Shown one piece after another: positions 51,266 to 59,193 of a stretch of 64,000 nt of DNA. The translations under genes were made by a program, and so were the position numbers. Within the stretch, counting starts at the first letter, position 1. Each line of letters starts with the position of its first letter. The DNA comes from CBDFNN01 sp965250215 (lineage in GTDB: Bacteria; Bacteroidota; Rhodothermia; Rhodothermales; DATKEJ01), in NCBI GenBank assembly GCA_965250215.1, contig CBDFNN010000004.1:620001-684000 (forward strand), given 5' to 3'. The notes under the pieces were generated by a model. The model was not told where the DNA came from, did no database searches, and saw nothing but the letters and a program-made list of their open reading frames with translations.

Positions 51266-51753
51266 TGGAAGAATTCAGAGCAGGAATAGGCTACGACGTT
51301 CACCGATTTGCGGAGGGTAGAAAACTATTCCTCGGTGGAATTGAAATCACACACAGCAAAGGGTTGCTTGGTCATTCCGATGCCGATGTACTCATCCACG
51401 CCATCATCGATGCCTTACTCGGGGCTGCTGCTTTGGGAGATATTGGGACGCATTTTCCAGACACCAAAGAAGAGTGGAAGGATGCCGATTCAAAGGATCT
51501 TCTCGCTGAAGTTCTGCGACTCGTGACAGAAGCTGGTTTTCGAATAGTCAATGTCGACTCAACGCTTGTAGCTGAGAGTCCGAAGTTGAAAGATCACATT
51601 CATCCAATGAGAATGTCCATCGCAACGATTCTTAATTCTGATCTCCAGAGAATTTCAATCAAAGCAACTACCTCCGAGAAAATGGGATTCGCTGGGAGAG
51701 AAGAGGGTATGGCTTGTTACGCAACTTGCATGCTTGCGACCACGTCCGACTAG
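51265..51753 (+). CDS. ispF: 2-C-methyl-D-erythritol 2,4-cyclodiphosphate synthase
   Basis: A 162-residue MEP pathway cyclase. It starts with a GTG overlapping the ispD stop. Blocks: GIGYDVHRFAEGRKLFLGGI (zinc His), LLGHSDADVLIHAIIDALLG, GDIGTHFPDTKEEWKDADS, and the final ISIKATTSEKMGFAGREEG. Length is normal. dedA begins one base after its stop, suggesting a three-gene operon. Confidence 0.98.
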   Translation: MEEFRAGIGYDVHRFAEGRKLFLGGIEITHSKGLLGHSDADVLIHAIIDALLGAAALGDIGTHFPDTKEEWKDADSKDLLAEVLRLVTEAGFRIVNVDSTLVAESPKLKDHIHPMRMSIATILNSDLQRISIKATTSEKMGFAGREEGMACYATCMLATTSD

Positions 51754-51754
51754 C

Positions 51755-52399
51755 ATGTTTGATGCGATGGTCGAAATATTTTCCAACTTCTACGAGTGGC
51801 TTGCCGCACTTCCAGTCATCTGGATTTATGCGACGATCTTCGTTGTCTCCTTTGGAGAAAATGTAATTCCTCCGGTTCCTGGTGATCTAGTGGTCGTCTT
51901 TGGTGGATATCTTGCGGGCCAGTCTGTAATTGCCGTTTGGCCAACTTTGGCCCTATCCATCGTTGGTGGGACTTTGGGATTTATGGTGGTTTATTGGATG
52001 GGTGGCCATATGAGCGAGGCTTTCATTGATCCAAATCGATTTAAATGGTTACCGAAGCGATACCTGACAAAAGCGGGAATGTGGATTGCGAGCTGGGGAT
52101 ATCTGATAATTGTCGCCAATCGATTTCTTAGCGGTACTCGATCCATTATATCGGTGTCTGCTGGACTTGCCGGAATGAAGCCGATGCCCACGCTAATTTC
52201 TTCCACAATTAGCTCCATCATGTGGTGTGGTTTGCTAGTGTTTTTGGGCTTCAAGCTTGGTGAAGAATGGGAACTGGTGGGTGGTTATTTGAAGACCTAT
52301 GGGAAGACCATTGTCTGGTTGACCCTGCTCTTTTTGGGCGGCTACTTCATCCGTCGAAAAATGATTTCCAAAAAGGTGATGGAATCGGCAACATCCTGA
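51755..52399 (+). CDS. DedA family membrane protein
   Basis: A 214-residue DedA/SNARE-associated family protein with about five membrane segments. Landmarks: FGENVIPPVPGDLVVVFGGY, GGTLGFMVVYWMGGHMSEAF, and VANRFLSGTRSIISVSAGLA, the arginine-containing G-x-R/P motif of the family. DedA proteins are linked to membrane energetics and lipid-carrier flipping. I use the ATG at 51755, one base after ispF; an upstream in-frame start at 51734 would overlap ispF and adds no family sequence. Confidence 0.92.
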   Translation: MFDAMVEIFSNFYEWLAALPVIWIYATIFVVSFGENVIPPVPGDLVVVFGGYLAGQSVIAVWPTLALSIVGGTLGFMVVYWMGGHMSEAFIDPNRFKWLPKRYLTKAGMWIASWGYLIIVANRFLSGTRSIISVSAGLAGMKPMPTLISSTISSIMWCGLLVFLGFKLGEEWELVGGYLKTYGKTIVWLTLLFLGGYFIRRKMISKKVMESATS

Positions 52400-52506
52400 G
52401 GGTTTATGGCTATAAAAGCCCTTCCTTTTCTTCCCACATGTGTTGCTTAGAGTTGAGGTACGCCGTAAATTAGCGGTCTTGCTTTTTTTGACAAGTTGGA
52501 CAAAGT

Positions 52507-52579
52507 GCTGGCATAGCTCAGTTGGTAGAGCAGCTGATTTGTAATCAGCAGGTCGGGGGTTCAAGTCCCTCTGCCAGCT
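52507..52579 (+). tRNA. tRNA-Thr (TGT)
   Basis: A 73-nt tRNA. Acceptor GCTGGCA pairs with TGCCAGC, discriminator T. The anticodon loop TTTGTAA gives TGT. T-arm GGGGG-TTCAAGT-CCCTC is intact. First of four tRNAs before tuf. Confidence 0.97.
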
Positions 52580-52608
52580 CTGTTGGAAAAGGAAAGAAAG
52601 GAATATTT

Positions 52609-52690
52609 GGTCAGGTACCGAAGTGGTCAACCGGGGCAGACTGTAAATCTGCTAGCTTAGCTTTCGGAGGTTCAAATCCTTCCCTGACCA
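52609..52690 (+). tRNA. tRNA-Tyr (GTA)
   Basis: An 82-nt class II tRNA. Acceptor GGTCAGG/CCTGACC with discriminator A. The anticodon loop CTGTAAA gives GTA between GCAGA/TCTGC, and a long variable arm (TAGCTTAGCTTTCGG region) is present. A GTA anticodon is a queuosine substrate, consistent with queA and gluQ here. Confidence 0.97.
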
Positions 52691-52817
52691 CGAAGAGTGG
52701 TGTGTTTTGAGTGACGTGTTTTTAGTTGTTCGTAGTGTCGTCTGGAAAGCGATGCTTAGTTCAAGCTATTTCGAAACACGACGCGACAAACGGAATTACT
52801 ATTCTTAACGGAGATCA

Positions 52818-52890
52818 GCGAGAGTAGCTCAGCTGGTAGAGCATCAGCCTTCCAAGCTGAGGGTCGCGAGTTCGAATCTCGTCTCTCGCT
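52818..52890 (+). tRNA. tRNA-Gly (TCC)
   Basis: A 73-nt tRNA. Acceptor GCGAGAG/CTCTCGC, discriminator T. The anticodon loop CTTCCAA gives TCC within TCAGC/GCTGA. T-arm GCGAG-TTCGAAT-CTCGT is intact. Confidence 0.97.
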
Positions 52891-52956
52891 CAATGGTCTT
52901 CGGGACATATCTGAATTCGGAAAAAGGAAACTTGGACCGAAGAGGAAGACGTGAAA

Positions 52957-53028
<72 letters not shown>

Positions 53029-53064
53029 CTTTCTTTTTTAAATCAGCCTAAATGTAAATACGAA

Positions 53065-54255
53065 ATGGCAAAAGAGACTTATCAACGTACAAAACCCCAC
53101 GTCAACGTAGGAACGATTGGTCACGTGGACCACGGTAAAACGACTTTGACCGCTGCTATCACGAAAGTGTTAGCTGAGGCTTCAGGTTCAACCGAAGTTC
53201 GATCCTTTGATTCGATTGACAATGCTCCTGAGGAAAGAGAGCGTGGTATTACGATCGCAACAGCCCACGTGGAGTATGAGACCGAAGCGCGTCACTACGC
53301 CCACGTTGACTGCCCAGGTCACGCGGATTATGTCAAGAACATGGTTACAGGAGCGGCTCAGATGGACGGTGCTATTCTAGTAGTAGCAGCCACTGACGGC
53401 CCGATGCCACAGACCCGTGAGCACATCTTGCTTGCGCGTCAGGTTGGTGTTCCTTACATCGTAGTCTTCTTGAACAAGGTCGACTTGGTAGACGACGAGG
53501 AGCTTCTTGAGCTCGTCGAGATGGAAGTACGTGAGCTTCTAGACGTGTATGAGTTCCCTGGAGACGAGATTCCTGTTATTTCGGGATCAGCTCTTGGTGC
53601 GCTTAACGGCGAAGAGAAGTGGGTTACCTCAGTAATGGAGCTTATGACCTCCGTAGATGAGTACATCCCAACACCGAAGCGAGAGACGGACAAGCCTTTC
53701 CTAATGCCGATTGAGGACGTGTTCTCAATAACCGGTCGTGGAACAGTGGTTACTGGACGAATCGAGCGTGGTATTGTTAAGGTTGGTGAGACGATCGACA
53801 TCATCGGTATCAACGAAGAGAAGCAGACGACGACGTGTACAGGAGTGGAGATGTTCAGAAAGCTGCTCGATCAAGGTCAAGCAGGCGACAACGTTGGTCT
53901 TCTACTTAGAGGAATCGACAAGGAAGCTGTTGAGCGTGGGATGGTTGTAATCCATCCAGGCTCAGTAACTCCTCACACGGAATTTGATTGCGAAGTATAC
54001 ATCTTGAGTAAAGACGAGGGTGGACGACACACTCCTTTCTTCAAGGGTTACCGACCACAGTTCTATTTCAGAACCACCGACGTAACGGGTGACATCGAGC
54101 TCAATGAAGGAGTAGAGATGATCATGCCAGGAGACAACACCCAGTTCAAAGTGAAGCTGATTCAGCCGATCGCTATGGAGCAGGGTCTACGATTCGCTAT
54201 CCGAGAGGGCGGGCGAACTGTTGGAGCCGGTGTTGTATCCAAAATCACTAAATAA
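53065..54255 (+). CDS. tuf: Elongation factor Tu
   Basis: A 396-residue EF-Tu that delivers aminoacyl-tRNA to the ribosome. GTPase motifs: GHVDHGKT, DCPGHADYVKNM and NKVDLVDD. The effector region has RGITIATAHVEYE. Domain 2 includes GRGTVVTGRIERGIVKVGE, and the C-terminus ends GGRTVGAGVVSKITK. Length is normal. The ATG at 53065 gives the usual MAKETYQRTKPHVNVGTIGH; the frame is open upstream into the tRNA. Synteny with tRNA-Trp, secE and nusG is conserved. Confidence 0.99.
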   Translation: MAKETYQRTKPHVNVGTIGHVDHGKTTLTAAITKVLAEASGSTEVRSFDSIDNAPEERERGITIATAHVEYETEARHYAHVDCPGHADYVKNMVTGAAQMDGAILVVAATDGPMPQTREHILLARQVGVPYIVVFLNKVDLVDDEELLELVEMEVRELLDVYEFPGDEIPVISGSALGALNGEEKWVTSVMELMTSVDEYIPTPKRETDKPFLMPIEDVFSITGRGTVVTGRIERGIVKVGETIDIIGINEEKQTTTCTGVEMFRKLLDQGQAGDNVGLLLRGIDKEAVERGMVVIHPGSVTPHTEFDCEVYILSKDEGGRHTPFFKGYRPQFYFRTTDVTGDIELNEGVEMIMPGDNTQFKVKLIQPIAMEQGLRFAIREGGRTVGAGVVSKITK

Positions 54256-54286
54256 AGTCTTGCGCAGGACGCAAAGCGCAAAACAT

Positions 54287-54313
54287 GGTGATTGATCCTC
54301 CGGATCATTCACC
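54287..54313 (+). promoter_or_regulatory. Long stem-loop between tuf and tRNA-Trp
   Basis: GGTGA-T-TGATCC (54287-54298) pairs with GGATCA-T-TCACC (54302-54313), a stem of eleven pairs with one T-T mismatch and a three-base loop. No T-run follows. It ends four bases before the tRNA-Trp 5' end, so it could be a processing site or an anti-termination element. Confidence 0.5.
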
Positions 54314-54317
54314 TCAT

Positions 54318-54390
<73 letters not shown>

Positions 54391-54411
54391 CTGAAACAAA
54401 GACAAACAAAT

Positions 54412-54603
54412 ATGTCAAGACTAATTACTTACTGGAACGATGTTGTAAAGGAAGTCAAGAAGGTCAACTGGCCAACTCGTGAGGAGTTGATCAGCAATAC
54501 TATCTTAGTTCTTGTATCCTCAATGATTTTCGCTCTGATCATCGCTGGCATGGACCAGGTTGTTCAGAGAATCCTCAATGTCATTTACACTTTCAGTGTG
54601 TAG
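54412..54603 (+). CDS. secE: Preprotein translocase subunit SecE
   Basis: A 63-residue SecE of the short single-helix kind. It starts at the ATG at 54412 (MSRLITYWNDVVKEVKKVNW), 21 bp after tRNA-Trp. The amphipathic VVKEVKKVNWPTREEL is the conserved SecE block, followed by one membrane helix (NTILVLVSSMIFALIIAGMD). It stabilises SecY in the inner-membrane translocon. The frame is open to 54388 inside the tRNA but that would not be translated. Confidence 0.95.
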   Translation: MSRLITYWNDVVKEVKKVNWPTREELISNTILVLVSSMIFALIIAGMDQVVQRILNVIYTFSV

Positions 54604-54709
54604 AAACTGAGTCTAGATTCTAGATACTAGATGCTGGATCCTTTCATTCAGCAATACAGTAACTAAATAATCTTCAGAACCCAGCCTCCAGAACCCAGAA
54701 TCAATTCAA

Positions 54710-55264
54710 ATGGCCGTCAAGACAAAAGACCCCGCTTGGTATGTTATCCGAACCCTCTCCGGACACGAGAAGAAGGTTCAAAACTACCTCGATAATGAAG
54801 TGGATAGACTAGGTCTTGCCGACAAGGTTATCCAAGTCCTCATCCCGACCGAAAAAGTCTTTGAGATGCGACAGGGAAAGAAGCGCTCCAGAGAGAAGAC
54901 ATTCTTCCCAGGCTATATGCTGCTTGAAGCTGTATTGGATGGAGAGCTGAAGCATTTGATTTCCGGCCTGCCTTCCGTCATCGGATTTCTGTCTACAGGA
55001 AATCAAGCCGTTGCTCTTCGAAAAGAAGAGGTAGATCGCATCCTCGGCCGCATGGACGAGGCGAAGGAAGCTGGTGAAGTACCAGATATTCCTTTCAATG
55101 TTGGCGACCGTGTCAAGGTTGTCGATGGACCTTTCAACAATTTCGCTGGAAATGTTGAGGAGGTATTCCCTGACAAGATGAAAATCCGCGTGATGGTTTC
55201 GATCTTTGGTCGACGTACCCCGCTGGAGCTGGATTATCTACAGGTGGAAAGGGAAGTACTTTAG
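54710..55264 (+). CDS. nusG: Transcription termination/antitermination protein NusG
   Basis: A 184-residue NusG linking RNA polymerase and the ribosome. The NGN domain begins PAWYVIRTLSGHEKKVQNYL and includes KTFFPGYMLLEAVLDGELKH. The C-terminal KOW domain is VGDRVKVVDGPFNNFAGNVE, followed by RVMVSIFGRRTPLELDYLQV. Length is normal. It follows secE after a 106-bp gap of word repeats. The usual next genes rplK-rplA-rplJ-rplL-rpoB are absent. Confidence 0.97.
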   Translation: MAVKTKDPAWYVIRTLSGHEKKVQNYLDNEVDRLGLADKVIQVLIPTEKVFEMRQGKKRSREKTFFPGYMLLEAVLDGELKHLISGLPSVIGFLSTGNQAVALRKEEVDRILGRMDEAKEAGEVPDIPFNVGDRVKVVDGPFNNFAGNVEEVFPDKMKIRVMVSIFGRRTPLELDYLQVEREVL

Positions 55265-55595
55265 GTGGTTGTTGGTCCTTGGTATTTGGTCCTTGGCTAG
55301 ATCAGCTCGATTGCAAGAGCATGAAAACTCCCAGTAAAATCACTAGTTGAGAGAGACTATCTCTCAGATCTACGGGAATTGCCCCTGCAGTCCTGACTGT
55401 CGATTTGACCTCTACTCTCCCAAGAATTCCTGAATGAACTCGGAATGGGCTCCTTAGGCACGATCTAACTCTTTTCCTGACATTTTGGATAGATCTAGGA
55501 CTACACGATAATCATCGAAAAGCTTAGTTGAAAAAGCCATCAGTTTACGATTCTGAGGTATTCCAAGGCCTCTAACCTAGTAAGCAATAAAAGCG
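55265..55595. other. 331-bp gap downstream of nusG
   Basis: No gene is supported. Just after the nusG stop lies a reverse-strand form of the ACCAAG words (GGTGGTTGTTGGTCCTTGG, TATTTGGTCCTTGGC). A 7-bp hairpin TGAGAGA-GACTA-TCTCTCA lies near 55350 without a T-run. No rplK sequence is present. Confidence 0.5.
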
Positions 55596-56015
55596 ATGAA
55601 TCAAGTTGTCGAAGTAAACCAGGGAGAAATAAGAATCAATTTTTCAGAACCCGTACAGGGAAAGACTACCCTTGAGGATTTGGGTTTAAGCGACAATGAC
55701 TTGGTATTTGAAGGGGGACTACTAAGAATGGTATTCGACTTTGAAGGGATGGGTCCACATAGATACTATAGCATGCCGACCATCGAGATCGCCTACAAGG
55801 AAAATATGGCGGAGACACATTGGCTGATGGAGTTCAATGAGAACACGATTCTAGATAAGACCGATCATCACGGACGATCCACGGTCATCCTAATGAGTCG
55901 GAAAAAGTGGGAGGAGTCTGAGCATCATCACGAAAATAAGTTGATTCTGCATGCCGAGTTCCCAGGTCCCGTGCATCTCATCGCTGCAGATTCCTACATC
56001 AATTTTTTCGTCTGA
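55596..56015 (+). CDS. Hypothetical protein, probably cytoplasmic
   Basis: A 139-residue frame that I do not recognise. It has no signal peptide or membrane helix. It is acidic and rich in aromatic and charged residues, with a His/Glu cluster (KKWEESEHHHENKLILHAEF) that could bind metal, though nothing proves it. A mostly beta pattern is likely (GGLLRMVFDFEGMGPHRYYS). The ATG at 55596 follows AAAAGCG with weak ribosome-binding potential. It stands alone between the nusG gap and the RidA gene. I judge it real on length and composition. Confidence 0.6.
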   Translation: MNQVVEVNQGEIRINFSEPVQGKTTLEDLGLSDNDLVFEGGLLRMVFDFEGMGPHRYYSMPTIEIAYKENMAETHWLMEFNENTILDKTDHHGRSTVILMSRKKWEESEHHHENKLILHAEFPGPVHLIAADSYINFFV

Positions 56016-56188
56016 AAGAGCCGGTCGCTCAGTATGCATTTTTAGCAACGATGCTTTGTGACCCCGCCTTGCGTGAAGCCCTGAAAGATCGGAAATCGAC
56101 CAATTATTGTAGTCGTATTTGTTTTTAAGTCGTCAATTCGCATTTTGTCAGAGAGCGCTCACCCTTTGCTCCAACTAACACCACCTAA

Positions 56189-56668
56189 ATGTCGGCATTC
56201 TTGAAGACAGCTGTCTTGACTACCACCTTTTTCTTTGTTTCATGTCAGGCTGATCAAGTGTCACTTCAAGAACCGGCAATGGACACGAGCACAGATCTTG
56301 AATTTCACAAGAGTGAGGCCATGACCGATCCTCCCTTTTCCGATGTAGTGCGAGTGGGAGACATGCTCTACTTATCCGGTAAGCTTGGAACAATGTCCGA
56401 TGGCTCCGGCCTAGCTGAAGGTGGTATTGGACCAGAAACGAGGCAGGCCTTGACCAACATCCGGGCGACCTTGGAGAAGCACGGTTCCGACATGGACCAT
56501 GTCGCCAAGTGTCTTGTGATGCTGGCTGATATCACGGAATGGCCGGCCATGAATGAGGTTTACAAGGAATTCTTCCCAAGCAACAAACCGGCGCGTAGCG
56601 CCTTTGCTGGTTCTGGATTAGCTCTGAATGCTCGCGTGGAGATAGAGTGCATTGGCGTCGTCAAGTAG
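56189..56668 (+). CDS. RidA-family lipoprotein
   Basis: A 159-residue protein with a lipoprotein signal (LKTAVLTTTFFFVSC) and a RidA/YjgF domain. Conserved blocks are PPFSDVVRVGDMLYLSGKLG, ETRQALTNIRATLEKHGSDM and KPARSAFAGSGLALNARVEI, where PARSAF holds the RidA-type arginine and the final IECIGVVK matches the family. Classical RidA hydrolyses reactive enamines in the cytoplasm, so an exported lipid-anchored form must do something else or act on extracytoplasmic imines. It is followed 29 bp later by the GMC dehydrogenase pair, and the three probably form an operon. Confidence 0.85.
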   Translation: MSAFLKTAVLTTTFFFVSCQADQVSLQEPAMDTSTDLEFHKSEAMTDPPFSDVVRVGDMLYLSGKLGTMSDGSGLAEGGIGPETRQALTNIRATLEKHGSDMDHVAKCLVMLADITEWPAMNEVYKEFFPSNKPARSAFAGSGLALNARVEIECIGVVK

Positions 56669-56697
56669 CGTTTCACCCTAATCCTTAGGAATTCATT

Positions 56698-57276
56698 ATG
56701 CAAAGTAGACGAGACTTTCTTTCGAAAAGCACAGCCTTGGGGTCCTTGTGGACACTGAGTGGATTAGGGATCGCCTCTATTTCCCAGATATCCTGCGACC
56801 GTGCTCAAAAAGGCGCGGCATTCGTCAATTTCAGCGAGCAAGAAGCCGAGGATTTAGAGGCCGTCGCCGCCCAAATTATTCCAAGCGATGAAACACCAGG
56901 AGCAAGGGAAGCCGGTGTTATCCATTTCATTGATACGGCTGTGTCCGAAGGGATGGCTTTTCGGCCTATGTTCGATCTCCTTAAATCTGGGCTAAATCAA
57001 CTAGACATCAATACAAGGGCAAGGGATGCCAGTCCACTCAGATTCGCCTTGGCTGATGACGCAAGCCAAATAGAACTCCTCGAAGGGATGGAGGAAACGC
57101 CATTCTTTGGCGTCGCGACCACCCTCACAAAATTGGGCTTTTTGGTCCATCCGAAATATGGAGGAAACCGTGACAAATTGGCCTGGAAAATGATTGGATA
57201 TGAGGATTTGCACTCTTGGCAGCCACCTTTCGGATTCTACGATGCACAAGCAATGAAAGAGGAAGGCCATGAGTAG
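56698..57276 (+). CDS. Tat-exported gluconate 2-dehydrogenase subunit 3-like protein
   Basis: A 192-residue small subunit. The start has a twin-arginine signal, MQSRRDFLSKSTALG, with a hydrophobic stretch after it. The mature domain is of the gluconate 2-dehydrogenase subunit 3 family (EAEDLEAVAAQIIPSDETPG, AGVIHFIDTAVSEG, with GNRDKLAWKMIGYEDLHSWQ near the end). In known systems it accompanies a GMC flavoprotein and is carried to the periplasm with it. It overlaps the GMC gene by 8 bp, so the two are translationally coupled. AGGAA nine bases upstream is a fair ribosome-binding site. Confidence 0.88.
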   Translation: MQSRRDFLSKSTALGSLWTLSGLGIASISQISCDRAQKGAAFVNFSEQEAEDLEAVAAQIIPSDETPGAREAGVIHFIDTAVSEGMAFRPMFDLLKSGLNQLDINTRARDASPLRFALADDASQIELLEGMEETPFFGVATTLTKLGFLVHPKYGGNRDKLAWKMIGYEDLHSWQPPFGFYDAQAMKEEGHE

Positions 57277-58936
57277 AGCTATGAAGACTTTTCGCCCAGC
57301 GGAAGAAATCGATTTTACAGTAATCGGTTCAGGTGCTGCTGGTGGTGTTTTGGCCATGGAGCTTTCGGAGGCTGGCTTTAATGTCGTCGTTCTCGAACAG
57401 GGCCCCTTTGTTGATCCAAGGGATTTTGATCACGACGAGATGGCGCACATGTTTGATCAACGATTCATCGGTGGTTCAAAAGGAGAATTTCCTCAGACAT
57501 TTCGGCAGTCTGAAGATGTGGAGGCTCTCGTCAAGGATCTACCACCACCGCTTTTATACGCTCGCATGGTTGGAGGAAGTAGTGTTCATTTTACCGCCAA
57601 CTATTGGCGATTGAGAGAAATCGATTTCAATGAACGAAGCGTCCTTGGACCCATTGAAGGGACGGGATTCGCGGATTGGCCCATCACTTATGCAGATCTT
57701 GAACCCTACTACACAAAAGTCGACTGGAAAATCGGAGTTTCGGGGGTTGCTGGTCCCACAGATGCCTATCGATCTAAGCCCTATCCCATGCCACCGATTC
57801 CGGTAAAATCCTCTGGCGTTTTGTTCGAAAAGGGTGCCAATAAACTGGGCTGGAGTCCGCAACCTGCACCCATGGCCATCTTGTCCCAGGCTTATCAAGG
57901 AAGACCGGCCTGTATCCATTGTGGGCACTGCATCCTTTTTGGGTGTGAGGTTAACGCCAAGTCTTCAACTCTGGCCGCAGCGATTCCACAGGCTATAGAG
58001 ACTGGTCGTTGCGAGATCCGAGCTGATAGTACGGTCGTGAGAATCGATACCAATGCCTCCGGTAAAGCGAATCGTGTGGTGTATCTCGATAAAGATGGAC
58101 TCGAGCACGCTCAGAATTCAAAGGCCGTTATTGTTGCCGCCAATGGAGCCGAGACACCAAGATTGCTGCTTATGTCTGAATCAGCACGGCATCCAAACGG
58201 ATTGGCCAATTCAAGTGGAAAGGTCGGCAAGTATCTAATGTTTAATGCCTCGCCATCTTCGTGGGGGGTATTTGATGAACCCTTGAATGAATTCAAGAGC
58301 GCGCAGGTGACGAGAATCCTTCTGGATTTTTATAACACCGATCCTGCGAGAGGCTTCTATGGCGGTGGCGGGATGGATGCCCGATTCATGGGAATCGGCC
58401 CCATGTATTATGCTCTTAATGGTATGGCACCCGATGTACCAAAATGGGGGAAAGGATTCAAAGACGCCTTGGCTAACGACTTCACGAGGACCATGACCGT
58501 GATGGCACATACAACGTCATTGGCACAGGAAAGCAATAACATAAGCCTGGATCCGAAGGTAAAGGACAAGTGGGGTCGGCCTGCAATTCGAGTCACCTAC
58601 CACGACCACAAAGATGATCTGGCAACGATGACCTTCTTGACAGATAGGGCGAGAGATCTTCTTGACGCGGCCGGTGCAAAGAAGTATTGGACGGATCCGA
58701 TAAAACCTCAAGACCTGGCTGCACACCTTCTTGGTACCTGCAGAATGGGAGACGAAGGAGAGTCTTCGGTGGTTGACAAATTCCATCGCAGTCATGACGT
58801 ATCCAACCTCTTCATATGTGATGGGTCAAGCATGGTCACCTCGGGTCGTGGACAGCCTACCATGACGATCCAAGCTCTAGCCTTTAGGGCAGCTGAACAC
58901 ATTTCAGAATTCGCAAAGAGAGGTGATCTGGGCTAA
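57269..58936 (+). CDS. GMC-family FAD oxidoreductase
   Basis: A 555-residue flavoprotein dehydrogenase of the glucose-methanol-choline family. The FAD-binding motif is VIGSGAAGGVLAMELSEAGF, with VVVLEQGP after it. The second family block is ARMVGGSSVHFTANYWRLR. The C-terminal FAD and active-site region is HLLGTCRMGDEGESSVVD, with NLFICDGSSMVTSGRGQPTM next. A CIHCGHCILFGCE cluster near residue 215 has the spacing CxxCxxC(x4)C and may hold an iron-sulfur centre, as in related membrane dehydrogenases. It lacks its own signal, so the Tat small subunit upstream should export it. No cytochrome c subunit follows. Confidence 0.93.
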   Translation: MSRAMKTFRPAEEIDFTVIGSGAAGGVLAMELSEAGFNVVVLEQGPFVDPRDFDHDEMAHMFDQRFIGGSKGEFPQTFRQSEDVEALVKDLPPPLLYARMVGGSSVHFTANYWRLREIDFNERSVLGPIEGTGFADWPITYADLEPYYTKVDWKIGVSGVAGPTDAYRSKPYPMPPIPVKSSGVLFEKGANKLGWSPQPAPMAILSQAYQGRPACIHCGHCILFGCEVNAKSSTLAAAIPQAIETGRCEIRADSTVVRIDTNASGKANRVVYLDKDGLEHAQNSKAVIVAANGAETPRLLLMSESARHPNGLANSSGKVGKYLMFNASPSSWGVFDEPLNEFKSAQVTRILLDFYNTDPARGFYGGGGMDARFMGIGPMYYALNGMAPDVPKWGKGFKDALANDFTRTMTVMAHTTSLAQESNNISLDPKVKDKWGRPAIRVTYHDHKDDLATMTFLTDRARDLLDAAGAKKYWTDPIKPQDLAAHLLGTCRMGDEGESSVVDKFHRSHDVSNLFICDGSSMVTSGRGQPTMTIQALAFRAAEHISEFAKRGDLG

Positions 58937-59193
58937 ATGACTTGGACCTTATCAAAAGGTGACCAAGAATGGTGGTCTCTGAATAAGAGTTTTTTTTGAC
59001 CTCTTCGAAAGAATTCAAGAGGATGTAGATCTAGCCCATTAGTAATGAAGGACCCTTGCAGTTGAGCGAGTGTGCCTTAGGCGAAGTTGTGGCCTCTTGA
59101 CATTACACGACTCTTCTTTACCTTTGTAGTTAGAAAGAGCTGTTCATCAGCGGCTACGCGGCCAACCACCCAAGAAGCCCTCACCCAAAGCTT

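Noticed and set aside
52609..52690. tRNA-Leu reading of the second tRNA
   Set aside because: The long variable arm fits, but the anticodon loop CTGTAAA gives GTA, so it is tRNA-Tyr.
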